DNA of 64,000 nucleotides from JAFARZ01 sp035651595 (lineage in GTDB: Bacteria; Actinomycetota; Actinomycetes; Streptosporangiales; Streptosporangiaceae), in the NCBI GenBank assembly GCA_035651595.1, contig DASRFJ010000169.1, positions 62,001-126,000 on the forward strand, written 5' to 3'. Below, in pieces: positions 1-9,185 of this stretch. The translations under genes and the position numbers were made by a program. The notes under the pieces were generated by a model. The model was not told the origin of the DNA. It did no database searches and worked only from the letters and a program-made list of their open reading frames with translations. The number at the start of each line of letters is the position of its first letter. The first letter of the stretch is position 1.

Positions 1-954
<954 letters not shown>

Positions 955-1199
955 GATTGGTGCTCCTTCAACGGACTCAGAACGGACAGACTCCTCCCCC
1001 GGGGCGTGTCCTAGTCCGTTGTCATGAGCAGCACGCTTGAAGTATACGGGACGCCTCGCGGGACCGGTCCACCCGTTTTCTGCTCGGGTCCGCCCCCCGC
1101 CGCGACGATCGTGCCAAATGCGCAATCGAGCCTCCTAGAGCGTGTCTACGCGCACACAACACGCCGCCGCCCTCCGCCGCCGCGACGAATTGACACGGT

Positions 1200-1991
1200 C
1201 TAGTGGGCGCAACTGCGCAATTGACACGCTGGCAGGCGGCCGGCAGGGCGGTTAAGCGGGCGGTGTGGGCTCGGTAAGGCGGGCGGTGTGGGCTCGGTCA
1301 GGCGGATGCGGATGGCCTGGAAGGCGCGCGGGGTGGCGCGCAGGACGGCAAGGCGCGGGTCGGGCACGGTGAGGAACCGGTCCGTGGTCCTGGCCAGGTA
1401 GGGCGCCAGGCGCGGGTCGTCCGCCAGCTCGGCCACGGCTCGGCGATCGCCGCCGAGCACGACCGCGTCGACGTGGCGGTGCTGCTGGAACTGGGCGACG
1501 GCCGCGTCCGCCGCGGCGCCGAGGGCCTCGTGCGCCTGCTTCTCGCGGCGGCGGGCGAAGCGATGCTGGGACCAGCCGCCCGCGGCGCTGCGGCCGTGCA
1601 CGAGGCGGCTGCCGGTCTTGGAACTGACCAGCACCGGCGGGGCGTCGCGGAACACGCCGACCGCATAGCCGCCAAGGCGGACCAGCAATACGGCGACGGT
1701 CCGGTCGGCGGCGGCGTGTGCGGCGATCGCGCGGGCCATGTCAGACGGGGCGGGCGGTCCGAGCGGCCGGTCCGGCTCGTCCACTTCGTCCGGTTCGCGC
1801 AACGGGGGAAACGGCGGGTGACACTCCGCGACCGCGCTGTCGGCAGCCGTGAAGGTAACGATCGTGCTGCCGAAATCCTTCACCACCTCGGTGATGCCGC
1901 CGTGGCGGCGCGCGAATTCGTCCGCCCACGTGACGAAACGTCCCGGTGCGACCTCCACCCAGCGGCCGCCGCCCGCGGCCGGATTCTTCAT
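1200..1991 (-). CDS. acVLRF1-family peptidyl-tRNA hydrolase
   Basis: Release-factor-like protein of the Vms1/ANKZF1 type, 263 aa, from the actinobacterial VLRF1 branch. Family members cut peptidyl-tRNA on stalled ribosomes or large subunits. The diagnostic catalytic loop is visible as GGWSQHRFARRREKQ, with the expected glutamine after GGxS. It follows an N-terminal part containing GRFVTWADEFARRHGG and the strand VAVLLVRLGGYAVGVF. After it come DAVVLGGDRRAVAEL and the C-terminal LAVLRATPRAFQAIRI. I chose the ATG at 1991; the longer frame back to 2027 has no ribosome-binding site. The last ~30 residues (proline and arginine rich) look non-conserved. It lies 245 nt upstream of the ABC-F gene on the same strand. 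Confidence 0.82.
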   Translation of the reverse strand: MKNPAAGGGRWVEVAPGRFVTWADEFARRHGGITEVVKDFGSTIVTFTAADSAVAECHPPFPPLREPDEVDEPDRPLGPPAPSDMARAIAAHAAADRTVAVLLVRLGGYAVGVFRDAPPVLVSSKTGSRLVHGRSAAGGWSQHRFARRREKQAHEALGAAADAAVAQFQQHRHVDAVVLGGDRRAVAELADDPRLAPYLARTTDRFLTVPDPRLAVLRATPRAFQAIRIRLTEPTPPALPSPHRPLNRPAGRLPACQLRSCAH

Positions 1992-2067
1992 TACCCACCG
2001 CCTAACAGTGCTTACTATCCGTATCATTGGATCGCTGGAATCGCGATAGGTCTAAGGAACAGCCCAT

Positions 2068-2916
2068 ATGAATCCACCGAGGGTCCCGGCAGACCCTACG
2101 CCGGTCATGGCACACGGCGGAACTTTCGTCCGGCCCGGCGCCCTCGCCTGGAGCCGCCCGGACGCGTCCCCGGATACGTCCGCGGACGGGTGCGGCGACT
2201 CGGGCATGATCGAGGACGCGCTCGCCGCGGCCGCCAAGGACCGCGACCGGCTGATCGACCTGCTGGACCAGCTGCGCCGGGCGCGGCTCTGGCTGCCGCT
2301 GCCCGACAGGGACGGACCGGTGACCGACGGTTCGGCCGTGCTGTTGCCGACGGTCGTCTACCTTGGCGCGGAGTTCGTGCCCGCGTTCACCTCAGCCGAG
2401 CGGTTGACCCTCTGGCAGCAAGACAACCCGCGGCACATTGTGGTGCGCGCGGCGGAACTCGCCAGGCTGCTACCGCCGGAGATGGGCATCGCGCTGAACC
2501 CGGGCGCCGAGGCCAGCGTGCCGATCTACCCGGAGGGCATCTGCCACCTGACCGCGACGGCGTCGCCCGATCGCGCCGCCGCCGGCTTGGACGAGGTCCG
2601 CGTGGGCCACCCGCCCGCGGACCCGGTCGCGCTGCTCGGCGAGGTGCGCACCGCGTTGCGCGGGGTGCCGGCGGTGCGGCGGGCGTCCCGCGCCTGGCTG
2701 ACCGTGCCGCGACGTGGCGAGGGCTTGATCATCTCCGTCACGCTGGACGACCCGGCGAACCCCGACACGCACGACGCGGTGATCGAGGCGATCGAGCGGG
2801 CGGCGGCGCTGGTGCCGCACCAGTTCCCGATCGACGTCACGTTCCCCGGCGAAGGCGCGCCGGACCAGGTCGACGAGTGGGTCGCCGCCCACGCGGAACC
2901 GTTCTATCTGGGCTAA
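2068..2916 (+). CDS. SseB-like protein
   Basis: 282 aa, resembling enhanced serine sensitivity protein SseB: an N-terminal SseB domain around LWLPLPDRDGPVTDGSAVLLPTVVYLGAEFVPAFTSAERL and a C-terminal SseB_C-like domain with RASRAWLTVPRRGEGLIISVTLDD. The first ~45 residues are low complexity and may be a tail, or the real start may be later, at the ATG encoding MIEDALAAA. The ATG at 2068 follows AAGGAAC at a suitable distance. The molecular role of SseB is not well understood. It is divergent from the acVLRF1 gene, with a short shared upstream region. Confidence 0.7.
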   Translation: MNPPRVPADPTPVMAHGGTFVRPGALAWSRPDASPDTSADGCGDSGMIEDALAAAAKDRDRLIDLLDQLRRARLWLPLPDRDGPVTDGSAVLLPTVVYLGAEFVPAFTSAERLTLWQQDNPRHIVVRAAELARLLPPEMGIALNPGAEASVPIYPEGICHLTATASPDRAAAGLDEVRVGHPPADPVALLGEVRTALRGVPAVRRASRAWLTVPRRGEGLIISVTLDDPANPDTHDAVIEAIERAAALVPHQFPIDVTFPGEGAPDQVDEWVAAHAEPFYLG

Positions 2917-2971
2917 CGAAATCATCGCGGACGCTTACCGCCGGTCAGGGCTTCCCTGGCGGTCCGCTCAG

Positions 2972-3859
2972 TTAGCTGAGCAGGGCCAGGTCCAGCTCGT
3001 CGAGGCGGGCGGGGTCGCCGATGATGTCGATCCGGGTGATCTTGTCTACCTCGATGGTCAGCGACAGCACCAGCTCGAGCTTGCCGAGCGGCGCGAACAC
3101 GATCCCTGGCGTCCCGTTCACCAGGGCCAGGCTCGAGTGGACGGCACGCGCGGACGCGGCGCGCGCGCCGCCGATCACCGCGGTCGCACCACGGAGCGTG
3201 ACCGGCGCGCCACCCGGTGCCGCGGTGGCGTCGGCATGCAGGACCACGTTCGGGTCGAGCAGGGCGAGCAGCCCGGCCATGTCCCCGCCCCGGGAGGCGG
3301 CGAGGAACGCTGCGGCCACTTCCCGGCGCCGGGCTAGCTGGGCCTCCGGGATCGCGGGCGCGCCCTGGACCCGGCGCCGGGCGCGGCTCGCCAGCTGGCG
3401 GGCGGCGGACGGAGAGCGGCCAGTGGCCGCGGCGATGTCCTCGAAGGGGAGGCCGAACATGTCGTGCAGCACGAAGGCCACGCGTTCGGCCGGACCCAGC
3501 GTGTCGAGCACGACCAGCAGCGCCAGCCCGACCGAGTCGGCCAGCACCGCCTCCTGCTCGGGCCCGGCTTCCAGTGCGGCCAGCAATGCGTCGTCCCAGC
3601 CCACGTTGTCCGCGCCCAGCGGCTGCTCGCGGCGCGCCTTCCGGGACCGCAGCATGTCCAGGCAGACCCGGGCGACGATCGTGGTGAACCAGCCGTCGAG
3701 GTTGGCTACCTCGCCGGCCTGCCCGCCCGCCGCGTGGATCCAGGCCTCCTGAAGGGCATCCTCGGCCTCGTTCGCCGAGCCGAGGATGCGGTAGGCGACC
3801 GCCCGCAGCCTGGGCCTGCTCGCCTGAAACCGGCTGGCCAGCCAGTCGTTGTCGTCCAT
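2972..3859 (-). CDS. ECF sigma factor with fused SnoaL-like domain
   Basis: 295-aa sigma-70 family protein. Region 2 is clear (RAVAYRILGSANEAEDALQEAW, then TIVARVCLDMLRSRKARR), followed by a region 4 helix-turn-helix (GLPFEDIAAATGRSPSAARQLASRARRRV). A C-terminal ~110-residue SnoaL-like domain starts near RRREVAAAFLAASRGGDMAGLLALLDPNVVL. This layout is that of the SigJ/ECF41-ECF56 type, where the fused domain controls activity in place of an anti-sigma factor. The DGGGK and WLPEP motifs I associate with canonical ECF41 are not obvious here. It is divergent from an SDR oxidoreductase gene, which fits the known link of these sigma factors with carboxymuconolactone decarboxylase, oxidoreductase or epimerase genes. 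A candidate own-promoter lies 37 nt upstream. Confidence 0.9.
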   Translation of the reverse strand: MDDNDWLASRFQASRPRLRAVAYRILGSANEAEDALQEAWIHAAGGQAGEVANLDGWFTTIVARVCLDMLRSRKARREQPLGADNVGWDDALLAALEAGPEQEAVLADSVGLALLVVLDTLGPAERVAFVLHDMFGLPFEDIAAATGRSPSAARQLASRARRRVQGAPAIPEAQLARRREVAAAFLAASRGGDMAGLLALLDPNVVLHADATAAPGGAPVTLRGATAVIGGARAASARAVHSSLALVNGTPGIVFAPLGKLELVLSLTIEVDKITRIDIIGDPARLDELDLALLS

Positions 3860-3895
3860 GTCACGAATCCCTTCAGCACTCCGTCATACCCCTGT

Positions 3896-3922
3896 GACGG
3901 ATCCGGCCGCGGCAATGTGACC
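3896..3922 (-). promoter_or_regulatory. candidate ECF41-type promoter of the sigma gene
   Basis: Read on the minus strand: GGTCACA, 16 nt, then CGTC. The ECF41 target promoter as I recall it is TGTCACA-N16-CGTC, so this matches 6 of 7 bases at -35 and all four at -10, with exact spacing. The -10 element lies 37 nt before the sigma gene ATG, so the site would give autoregulation. I did not find an equivalent element reading toward the divergent SDR gene. Confidence 0.5.
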
Positions 3923-3951
3923 GGATTAGCTCCCCGGGGAAGGAACCCACC

Positions 3952-4782
3952 ATGACAAGCGCACTAGTGACCGGGGGCACCGGCACGCTCGGGCGGCTGG
4001 TCGTGCCGCGGCTGCGGGCGGCCGGCCACGACGTACGGGTGCTGAGCAGGAAGAAGCCGAGCGACGCTGCCAGCGCGGAGGGCGTCGAGTTCGTCACCGG
4101 AGACCTTGCGACCGGCGTCGGGATCCAGGCCGCGCTCGCCGGCGTAGACGTCATTGTGCATTGTGCCGGGACGAACAAACAGGACGATGCCAAGGCCAGA
4201 ACCCTGGTCGAGGCCGCCCGGCAGGCCGCCCCGGAACGGCCGCCGCACCTGGTGTTCATCTCCGTGGTGGGCGCGGATCAGATCCCGGCGACCAGCGCGG
4301 TGGACCGCGCCATGTTCGGCTATTTCGCGTCAAAGCGAGCCGCCGAGCTGGTGGTGAGCCAGTCGGGGCTGCCCTGGACGACGCTGCGCGCCACCCAGTT
4401 CCACGAGCTGATCCTGATGGTGGCCAAGGGCATGGCGAAGCTGCCCGTGGTGCCGTCCCCGGTGGGCATGCGGTTCCAGCCGGTGGCCGCCGCCGACGTG
4501 GCGGACCGGCTCGTAGAGCTGGCGCTCGGCAGCCCGGCCGGCCTGGTGCCGGACATCGGCGGACCGAAGACGTACCAGATTGCCGAGCTGCTGCGGGACT
4601 ACCTGCGGGCAGCCGGCAAGCGGCGGCCGCTGCTACCGGTGTGGCTGCCCGGCAAGGCGGCGCGCGCGGTCAGGGACGGCGCGATCCTGGCCCCGAACCA
4701 TGCGACTGGCACGCAGACCTGGGAAGACTTCCTAGCCAGCCAGGTATCTGAAGTTCCGCACCGCGGAGAGGTATCCAGCTAG
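3952..4782 (+). CDS. SDR/NmrA-like NAD(P)-binding oxidoreductase
   Basis: 276-aa Rossmann protein of the atypical SDR / NAD(P)H-binding family. The N-terminal dinucleotide motif ALVTGGTGTLGRLVVPRL is intact, followed by DVRVLSRKK and GVDVIVHCAGTNKQDDA. The atypical-SDR core YFASKRAAELVVSQSGLPWTTLRATQFHE carries the YxxxK-like segment. The ATG at 3952 follows an AAGGA box. It is divergent from the SnoaL-fused sigma factor and is the best candidate for a member of that regulon. Its stop codon and the stop of the convergent sufT gene share one CTAG palindrome at 4779-4782. The substrate is unknown. Confidence 0.85.
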   Translation: MTSALVTGGTGTLGRLVVPRLRAAGHDVRVLSRKKPSDAASAEGVEFVTGDLATGVGIQAALAGVDVIVHCAGTNKQDDAKARTLVEAARQAAPERPPHLVFISVVGADQIPATSAVDRAMFGYFASKRAAELVVSQSGLPWTTLRATQFHELILMVAKGMAKLPVVPSPVGMRFQPVAAADVADRLVELALGSPAGLVPDIGGPKTYQIAELLRDYLRAAGKRRPLLPVWLPGKAARAVRDGAILAPNHATGTQTWEDFLASQVSEVPHRGEVSS

Positions 4783-5132
4783 ATATTGAAGCCGAGGGCG
4801 CGCAGCTGTTCGCGGCCATCCTCGGTGATGTGCTCGGGGCCCCACGGCGGCATCCAGACCCAGTTGATCCGGAAGTCGGCCACGACGCCTTCGAGCGCTT
4901 CGCGCGCCTGATCCTCGATCACGTCGGTGAGCGGGCAGGCGGCGCTGGTGAGCGTCATGTCGATGGTCGCGATCCGCTCCGCGTCGACGTCCACGCCGTA
5001 GACCAGGCCGAGGTCGACGACGTTGATGCCGAGTTCGGGGTCGACGACGTCGCGCAGCGCCTCCACCACGTCCTCGTGCTCGTGGACCGCAGGTGCGTCT
5101 TCGGCAACGTCGCTAACATCGTGCTCGGTCAT
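4779..5132 (-). CDS. sufT: SufT-like metal-sulfur cluster assembly factor
   Basis: 117-aa MIP18/DUF59-family protein that helps Fe-S cluster maturation. The family core is visible as DVVDPELGINVVDLGLVYGV, then the conserved cysteine segment TLTSAACPLTDVIEDQ, then WVWMPPWGPEHITEDGREQLRALGFNI. I placed the start at the ATG at 5132, which is preceded by GGAGGAGG and overlaps the sufU stop as ATGA; the frame continues upstream to 5198 without support. It is the last gene of the suf operon. The usual actinobacterial order sufB-D-C-S-U-T supports the name. Confidence 0.93.
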   Translation of the reverse strand: MTEHDVSDVAEDAPAVHEHEDVVEALRDVVDPELGINVVDLGLVYGVDVDAERIATIDMTLTSAACPLTDVIEDQAREALEGVVADFRINWVWMPPWGPEHITEDGREQLRALGFNI

Positions 5133-5587
5133 ACTGCCGCCTCCTCCAATGCCCGGGCTGTGGCGTCTTTCCAGGCCATCCAGCCGAGCAGCGCGCACTT
5201 GATCCTGGCCGGGTACTTCGACACCCCGGCGAACGCGACTGCGTCTTCCAGCACGTCCTCGTCCGGCTCCGCCGCACCCCGCGACTGCATCAGCTCGAGG
5301 AACGCCTGGTTGATCCGCATCGCCTCGTCCACCGGCTTGCCGATCACCAGGTCCGCGAGCACTGACGCGCTCGCCTGGCTGATCGAGCAGCCAAGGCTGT
5401 CGTAGGAGACGTCCTCGACCACGTGCTGACCGTTCACGTCCTTGAGCAGCACCCGGAGCGTGACCTCGTCGCCGCAGACCGGGTTGACGTGATGCACCTC
5501 GGCGTCAAACGGCTCCCGCAGGCCCCGGTGGTGCGGGTTGCGGTAGTGGTCCAGGATGATCTCCTGGTACATCGACTGGAGTTCCAT
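5129..5587 (-). CDS. sufU: SufU Fe-S cluster assembly sulfur-transfer protein
   Basis: 152-aa zinc-dependent sulfurtransferase that accepts sulfur from SufS. The three conserved cysteines appear in NPVCGDEV, DSLGCSISQASAS and ARIKCALLGWMAW, with the aspartate of CGD as fourth zinc ligand. The starting motif MYQEIILDHYRNPHHRG is typical. The stop overlaps the sufT start (ATGA). On the other side its first 154 nt lie inside the open frame of sufS, an unusually long overlap discussed under sufS. Confidence 0.95.
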   Translation of the reverse strand: MELQSMYQEIILDHYRNPHHRGLREPFDAEVHHVNPVCGDEVTLRVLLKDVNGQHVVEDVSYDSLGCSISQASASVLADLVIGKPVDEAMRINQAFLELMQSRGAAEPDEDVLEDAVAFAGVSKYPARIKCALLGWMAWKDATARALEEAAV

Positions 5588-6843
5588 AACGACCTAAAGA
5601 AACGCTGAGCGTGACGGATTCCTTCCGCCAGGGCCGCTACCTCGGCTGGCGTGTTGTACACGTAGAAGCTGGCCCGGGTGCTGGACTGGACGCCGAACGC
5701 GCGGTGCAGCGGCCAGGCGCAGTGGTGCCCGGTGCGGACCGCGATGCCCAGTTCGTCGAGCACCTGGCCTACGTCGTGCGGATGCACGCCGTCCACCTCG
5801 AACGCGACGCTTCCGCCGCGGTCCGACGTGGTCCGCGGGCCCACGATCGTGATCCCGTCGTTCTGGCCGAGCAGGTCGAGCGCCTGTGCGGTCAGCTCGC
5901 GCTCGTGTTCGGCGACGTTCGCCATGCCCAGCTCGGACAGGTAGTCCACCGCCGCACCCAGGCCCGCCGCCTCGGCGATGAACGGCACGCCAGGCTCGAA
6001 GCGCTGCGGCGGCGGCAGGAACGTGGTGCCCTCCATGCGGACGACCTCGATCATCGAGCCGCCGGTGAGGAACGGCGGCATCTCGGCGAGCAGCTCGTAG
6101 CGGCCGAACAGCACGCCCACCCCGTACGGGCCGAGCATCTTGTGCCCGGAGAAGGCCAGGAAGTCAACGCCGAGCGCGGCCACGTCCACCGGCTGGTGCG
6201 GGACGGACTGCGCCGCGTCCGCGAGCACCAGCGCGCCCTTCTCGTGCGCGACCCGCACGACGTCCGCCAGCGGGGTGATCGCGCCGGTGACGTTGGACTG
6301 GTGGGTGATCGCGACCAGCTTGGTCCGGCCGGTGATCTTCTCGTCCAGCTCGCTCACATCGACCCGGCCGTCCGGCGTCACGCCGAGCCAGCGCAGCGTG
6401 GCGCCGGTCCGCTCGCACAGCTGCTGCCAGGGCACCAGGTTGGCGTGGTGCTCCAGCTCGGTGATCAGGATCTCGTCACCGGGCAGCACCCGGAAGCGGT
6501 CCGGGGCGCCGACCGCGGTCGCGTTGCTCATGGCGTACGCGACCAGGTTGATCGCCTCGGTCGCGTTCTTGGTGAACACGACCTCGTCCGCACGCGCGCC
6601 GATGAACGACGCGACCTTGGCGCGCGCACCCTCGTACAGGTCCGTGGCCTCCTCGCCGAGCAGGTGCGTGCCGCGGTGCGCGGCGGCGTTGTGCAGCTCG
6701 TACGCGTCGCGGACCGCGTCCAGCACCTGGCGCGGCTTCTGCGAGGTCGCCCCGGAGTCCAGGTACACCAGCGGCGCGTCGTTGCGCACCGTCCGCGACA
6801 GGACGGGGAAGTCCTTCCGCAGAGTCTCCGGATCGAAGGTCAT
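5434..6843 (-). CDS. sufS: SufS cysteine desulfurase with out-of-frame C-terminal run-on
   Basis: PLP-dependent class V aminotransferase fold that releases sulfur from L-cysteine for the Suf scaffold. Visible are VYLDSGATSQKP at the start, AAHRGTHLL, the PLP lysine motif AFSGHKMLGPYG, and the catalytic-cysteine loop RTGHHCAWPLHRAFG. Normal SufS proteins end just after the segment seen here as GIRHAQRFF (~417 residues). In this frame there is no stop, and translation runs 154 nt into sufU in another frame, adding ~50 residues of Ser/Thr/Arg-rich sequence (469 aa in total). In the sufU frame a TAG sits at 5594-5596, two codons before the sufU ATG, so a one-base shift near the 3' end would restore the usual end. 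Its ATG overlaps the sufC stop (ATGA). Confidence 0.93.
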   Translation of the reverse strand: MTFDPETLRKDFPVLSRTVRNDAPLVYLDSGATSQKPRQVLDAVRDAYELHNAAAHRGTHLLGEEATDLYEGARAKVASFIGARADEVVFTKNATEAINLVAYAMSNATAVGAPDRFRVLPGDEILITELEHHANLVPWQQLCERTGATLRWLGVTPDGRVDVSELDEKITGRTKLVAITHQSNVTGAITPLADVVRVAHEKGALVLADAAQSVPHQPVDVAALGVDFLAFSGHKMLGPYGVGVLFGRYELLAEMPPFLTGGSMIEVVRMEGTTFLPPPQRFEPGVPFIAEAAGLGAAVDYLSELGMANVAEHERELTAQALDLLGQNDGITIVGPRTTSDRGGSVAFEVDGVHPHDVGQVLDELGIAVRTGHHCAWPLHRAFGVQSSTRASFYVYNTPAEVAALAEGIRHAQRFFRSLWNSSRCTRRSSWTTTATRTTGACGSRLTPRCITSTRSAATRSRSGCCSRT

Positions 6844-7601
6844 GCCGGCACCTGCGTGAAGCGCTCGTAGCCCTCGTTCTCCAGCAGTTCGGCCAGCTCC
6901 GGGCCGCCTTCCTCGACGATCCGGCCGCCGATGAACACGTGCACGAAGTCGGGTTTCACGTACCGCAGGATGCGGGTGTAGTGAGTGATCAGCAGGACGC
7001 CCTTGCCGGGCTGCGCACGGAACCGGTTGACGCCCTCGGACACGATGCGCAGCGCGTCCACGTCGAGGCCGGAGTCCGTCTCGTCGAGGATGGCGACCTT
7101 CGGGTCGAGCAGCTGAAGCTGGAGGATCTCGTGCCGCTTCTTCTCGCCGCCGGAGAAGCCCTCGTTGAGGTTCCGCTCGGCGAACGAGGAGTCGATGGAC
7201 AGCTCCTTCATCGCCCCGCGCATTTCCTTGACGAAGTCGCGCAGCTTCGGCGCCTCGCCACGGACCGCGGTCACCGCGGTGCGCAGGAAGTTCGACACGG
7301 TCACGCCGGGGACCTCGACCGGGTACTGCATGGCGAGGAACAGGCCGGCGCGGGCCCGCGCGTCCACTGACATCGCCAGCACGTCCTCGCCGTCGAGGAG
7401 GACCGAGCCGGATGTGACCGTGTACTTCGGGTGGCCGGCGATCGCGTAGGCCAGCGTGGACTTGCCGGAGCCGTTCGGTCCCATGATCGCGTGGGTCTGC
7501 CCGGCGGCGACGGTGAGGTCCACGCCGCGCAGGATCTCGCGTTGCACACCCGCCGACTCTTCGACGGACACATGCAGGTCGCGGATCTCCAGGGTGGACA
7601 C
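6840..7601 (-). CDS. sufC: SufC Fe-S cluster assembly ATPase
   Basis: 253-aa ABC ATPase that powers the SufBCD scaffold. Walker A is GPNGSGKSTLAY, the Q-loop region is LAMQYPVEVPGV, the signature is NEGFSGGEKKRHEILQ, Walker B is VAILDETDSGLD, and the switch is LLITHYTRIL, all SufC-typical. The start is a GTG at 7601 (VSTLEIRDLHV) preceded by GGAG; the open frame extends to 7847 but that part is the shadow of the Rieske gene. It starts 2 nt after the Rieske stop and overlaps sufS by 4 nt. Confidence 0.96.
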   Translation of the reverse strand: MSTLEIRDLHVSVEESAGVQREILRGVDLTVAAGQTHAIMGPNGSGKSTLAYAIAGHPKYTVTSGSVLLDGEDVLAMSVDARARAGLFLAMQYPVEVPGVTVSNFLRTAVTAVRGEAPKLRDFVKEMRGAMKELSIDSSFAERNLNEGFSGGEKKRHEILQLQLLDPKVAILDETDSGLDVDALRIVSEGVNRFRAQPGKGVLLITHYTRILRYVKPDFVHVFIGGRIVEEGGPELAELLENEGYERFTQVPA

Positions 7602-7603
7602 GT

Positions 7604-7939
7604 TCAGGACTCCTTCGTAGCGGTCAGCGAGACATAGACGTCGTCGCCGTCGATCTTGACTGGGTATACCGGCACCGGCTCGCTGGCGGGCGGCCCGGTC
7701 GGCTCGCCGGTGCGGACGTCGAAACAGGATCCGTGCAGCCAGCACTCGACCGTGTGGTCGTAGATCTCGCCCTCGGACAGCGGCACCTCCGCGTGCGAGC
7801 ACACGTCGCGCAGGGCGTATACCTCTCCCCCGGTCCGCACCAGGCACACCGGCTCACCGTCCACCTCGACGCCGAACGCGCCATCGGCGGGAATCTCCGA
7901 GACGCTCGCCGCGCGAGTAAAGGTGGGAGTCTCGCTCAT
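7604..7939 (-). CDS. Rieske-type ferredoxin in the suf operon
   Basis: 111-aa small Rieske [2Fe-2S] protein, annotated in many actinobacteria as a non-heme iron oxygenase ferredoxin subunit. Both ligand boxes are present: CSHAEVPLSEG and CWLHGSCFDVRTG. It sits between sufD (gap 112 nt) and sufC (gap 2 nt), the standard actinobacterial position, so it probably supplies electrons for, or is a client of, Fe-S assembly rather than belonging to an oxygenase. No oxygenase subunit is nearby. Confidence 0.92.
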   Translation of the reverse strand: MSETPTFTRAASVSEIPADGAFGVEVDGEPVCLVRTGGEVYALRDVCSHAEVPLSEGEIYDHTVECWLHGSCFDVRTGEPTGPPASEPVPVYPVKIDGDDVYVSLTATKES

Positions 7940-8051
7940 GATGCCTCCTTGTTCGCTCGCAGCGGGGCGCGCTGAGGCAGCGTCTTCCCTCGTCGCTCAC
8001 GACTGCGTCGCTCGCTCCTCAGTCCAGACGCCGCCGCGCCCCGCGCTTCGC

Positions 8052-9185
8052 TCACTGGAGCTCCTTCTCTATGGCCGCGGTGATCCGGTCGCGGACCTCG
8101 GCCGCCTCGATCGTGGCGATCTGCTGGCCGAAGAACCCGCGGATGACGAGCCGGCGCGCCTCGTCGAACGGAATGCCGCGCGCCATCAGGTAGAACAGGT
8201 GATGGTCCTCCAGCCGGCCGCTGGCGCTGGCGTGCCCGGCGCCGGTGATCTCGCCGGTGAGGATCTCCAGGTTCGGCACCGAGTCCACCCGGGTGCCGTC
8301 GGTCAGCACCAGGTTCCGGTTGTACTCGTAAGTGTCGGTGCCCGTCGCGTCCGGCCGGATCAGCACGTCGCCGATCCACACCGCGTGCGCGTTCTCGCCC
8401 TGCAGCGCCCCCCGGTACTGCACGCGGCTGCGGCAGTCCGGCACGTCGTGGTCGACGAACAGCCGGTGCTCCAGGTGCTGGCCAGCATCGGCGAAGTAGA
8501 TCCCGGTCAGCTCCGCAGACCCGCCCCGCCCGTTGTACCGCACCGACGGCGCCAGCCGGACCACCGACCCGCCGAGCGTGACCGCCGCATGCCTGAGCAC
8601 CGCGTCCTTGCCCAGCGTCGCGTGGTGGTGCGATAGATGGACCGCGTCCGAAGCCCAGTCCTGGATCGAAATCACCGACAGGGAGGCACCCTCGCCGACG
8701 ACCAGCTCCACGTTCTCCGCGTACGTCGCGCTGCCCCGGTGGTCGAGCACCACGACGGCGCGCGACATCGGGCCCGCCTTGATCACGGTGTGGCCGTACG
8801 CGGCCGCCGAGCTGTCCATGCCGGTGACGGTCACGAACGTGGGGGCCGAGGCCTCCGCCTCGGCCGGCACCTCGATCACCGTCGCCTCGTCGAACAGGGA
8901 CAGCGCCTGTGCACTCACCCGATCGGACGGGACGAACGTTACCGCGTCAAGCACGGCTGTTCGTTTGGCAAAAAATGCCTTTAGCTCGGGAGCCAGGTCG
9001 ATTTCCACGGTGAGGTTGCCCGCGCCGGCCGGAGCGTCGGCGTGCAGCCCCCGCAGGCGGCGCAGCGGCGTGAACCGCCATTCCTCCTCGCGGCCCTGCG
9101 GGACCGGGAAGTCCGCCGGGTCGAACGACTGCCGCTCGTGCAGCCTCGTCACGGGGGAGGTCTCCCCCGACAGCAACGACGGCAT
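8052..9185 (-). CDS. sufD: SufD Fe-S cluster assembly scaffold subunit
   Basis: 377-aa beta-helix scaffold protein. The N-terminal part has PQGREEEWRFTPLRRLRG, typical of SufD. The C-terminal half has GIYFADAGQHLEHRLFVDHD, QYRGALQGENAHAVWIGDV and the conserved end NLEILTGEITGAGHASASGR, RLEDHHLFYLMARGIPFDEA. The ATG at 9185 overlaps the sufB stop by one base (TGATG), implying translational coupling. The open frame reaching 9728 upstream is a shadow of sufB. Confidence 0.95.
   Translation of the reverse strand: MPSLLSGETSPVTRLHERQSFDPADFPVPQGREEEWRFTPLRRLRGLHADAPAGAGNLTVEIDLAPELKAFFAKRTAVLDAVTFVPSDRVSAQALSLFDEATVIEVPAEAEASAPTFVTVTGMDSSAAAYGHTVIKAGPMSRAVVVLDHRGSATYAENVELVVGEGASLSVISIQDWASDAVHLSHHHATLGKDAVLRHAAVTLGGSVVRLAPSVRYNGRGGSAELTGIYFADAGQHLEHRLFVDHDVPDCRSRVQYRGALQGENAHAVWIGDVLIRPDATGTDTYEYNRNLVLTDGTRVDSVPNLEILTGEITGAGHASASGRLEDHHLFYLMARGIPFDEARRLVIRGFFGQQIATIEAAEVRDRITAAIEKELQ

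Noticed and set aside
1188..1231. AATTGACACG repeated at ~33-bp spacing near the acVLRF1 stop
   Set aside because: Partly inside the gene's 3' end and only two short copies; no role can be assigned.
5611..6870. Long plus-strand open frame antisense to sufS and sufC
   Set aside because: It mirrors the coding strand and contains no recognisable domain; SufS is certain on the minus strand.
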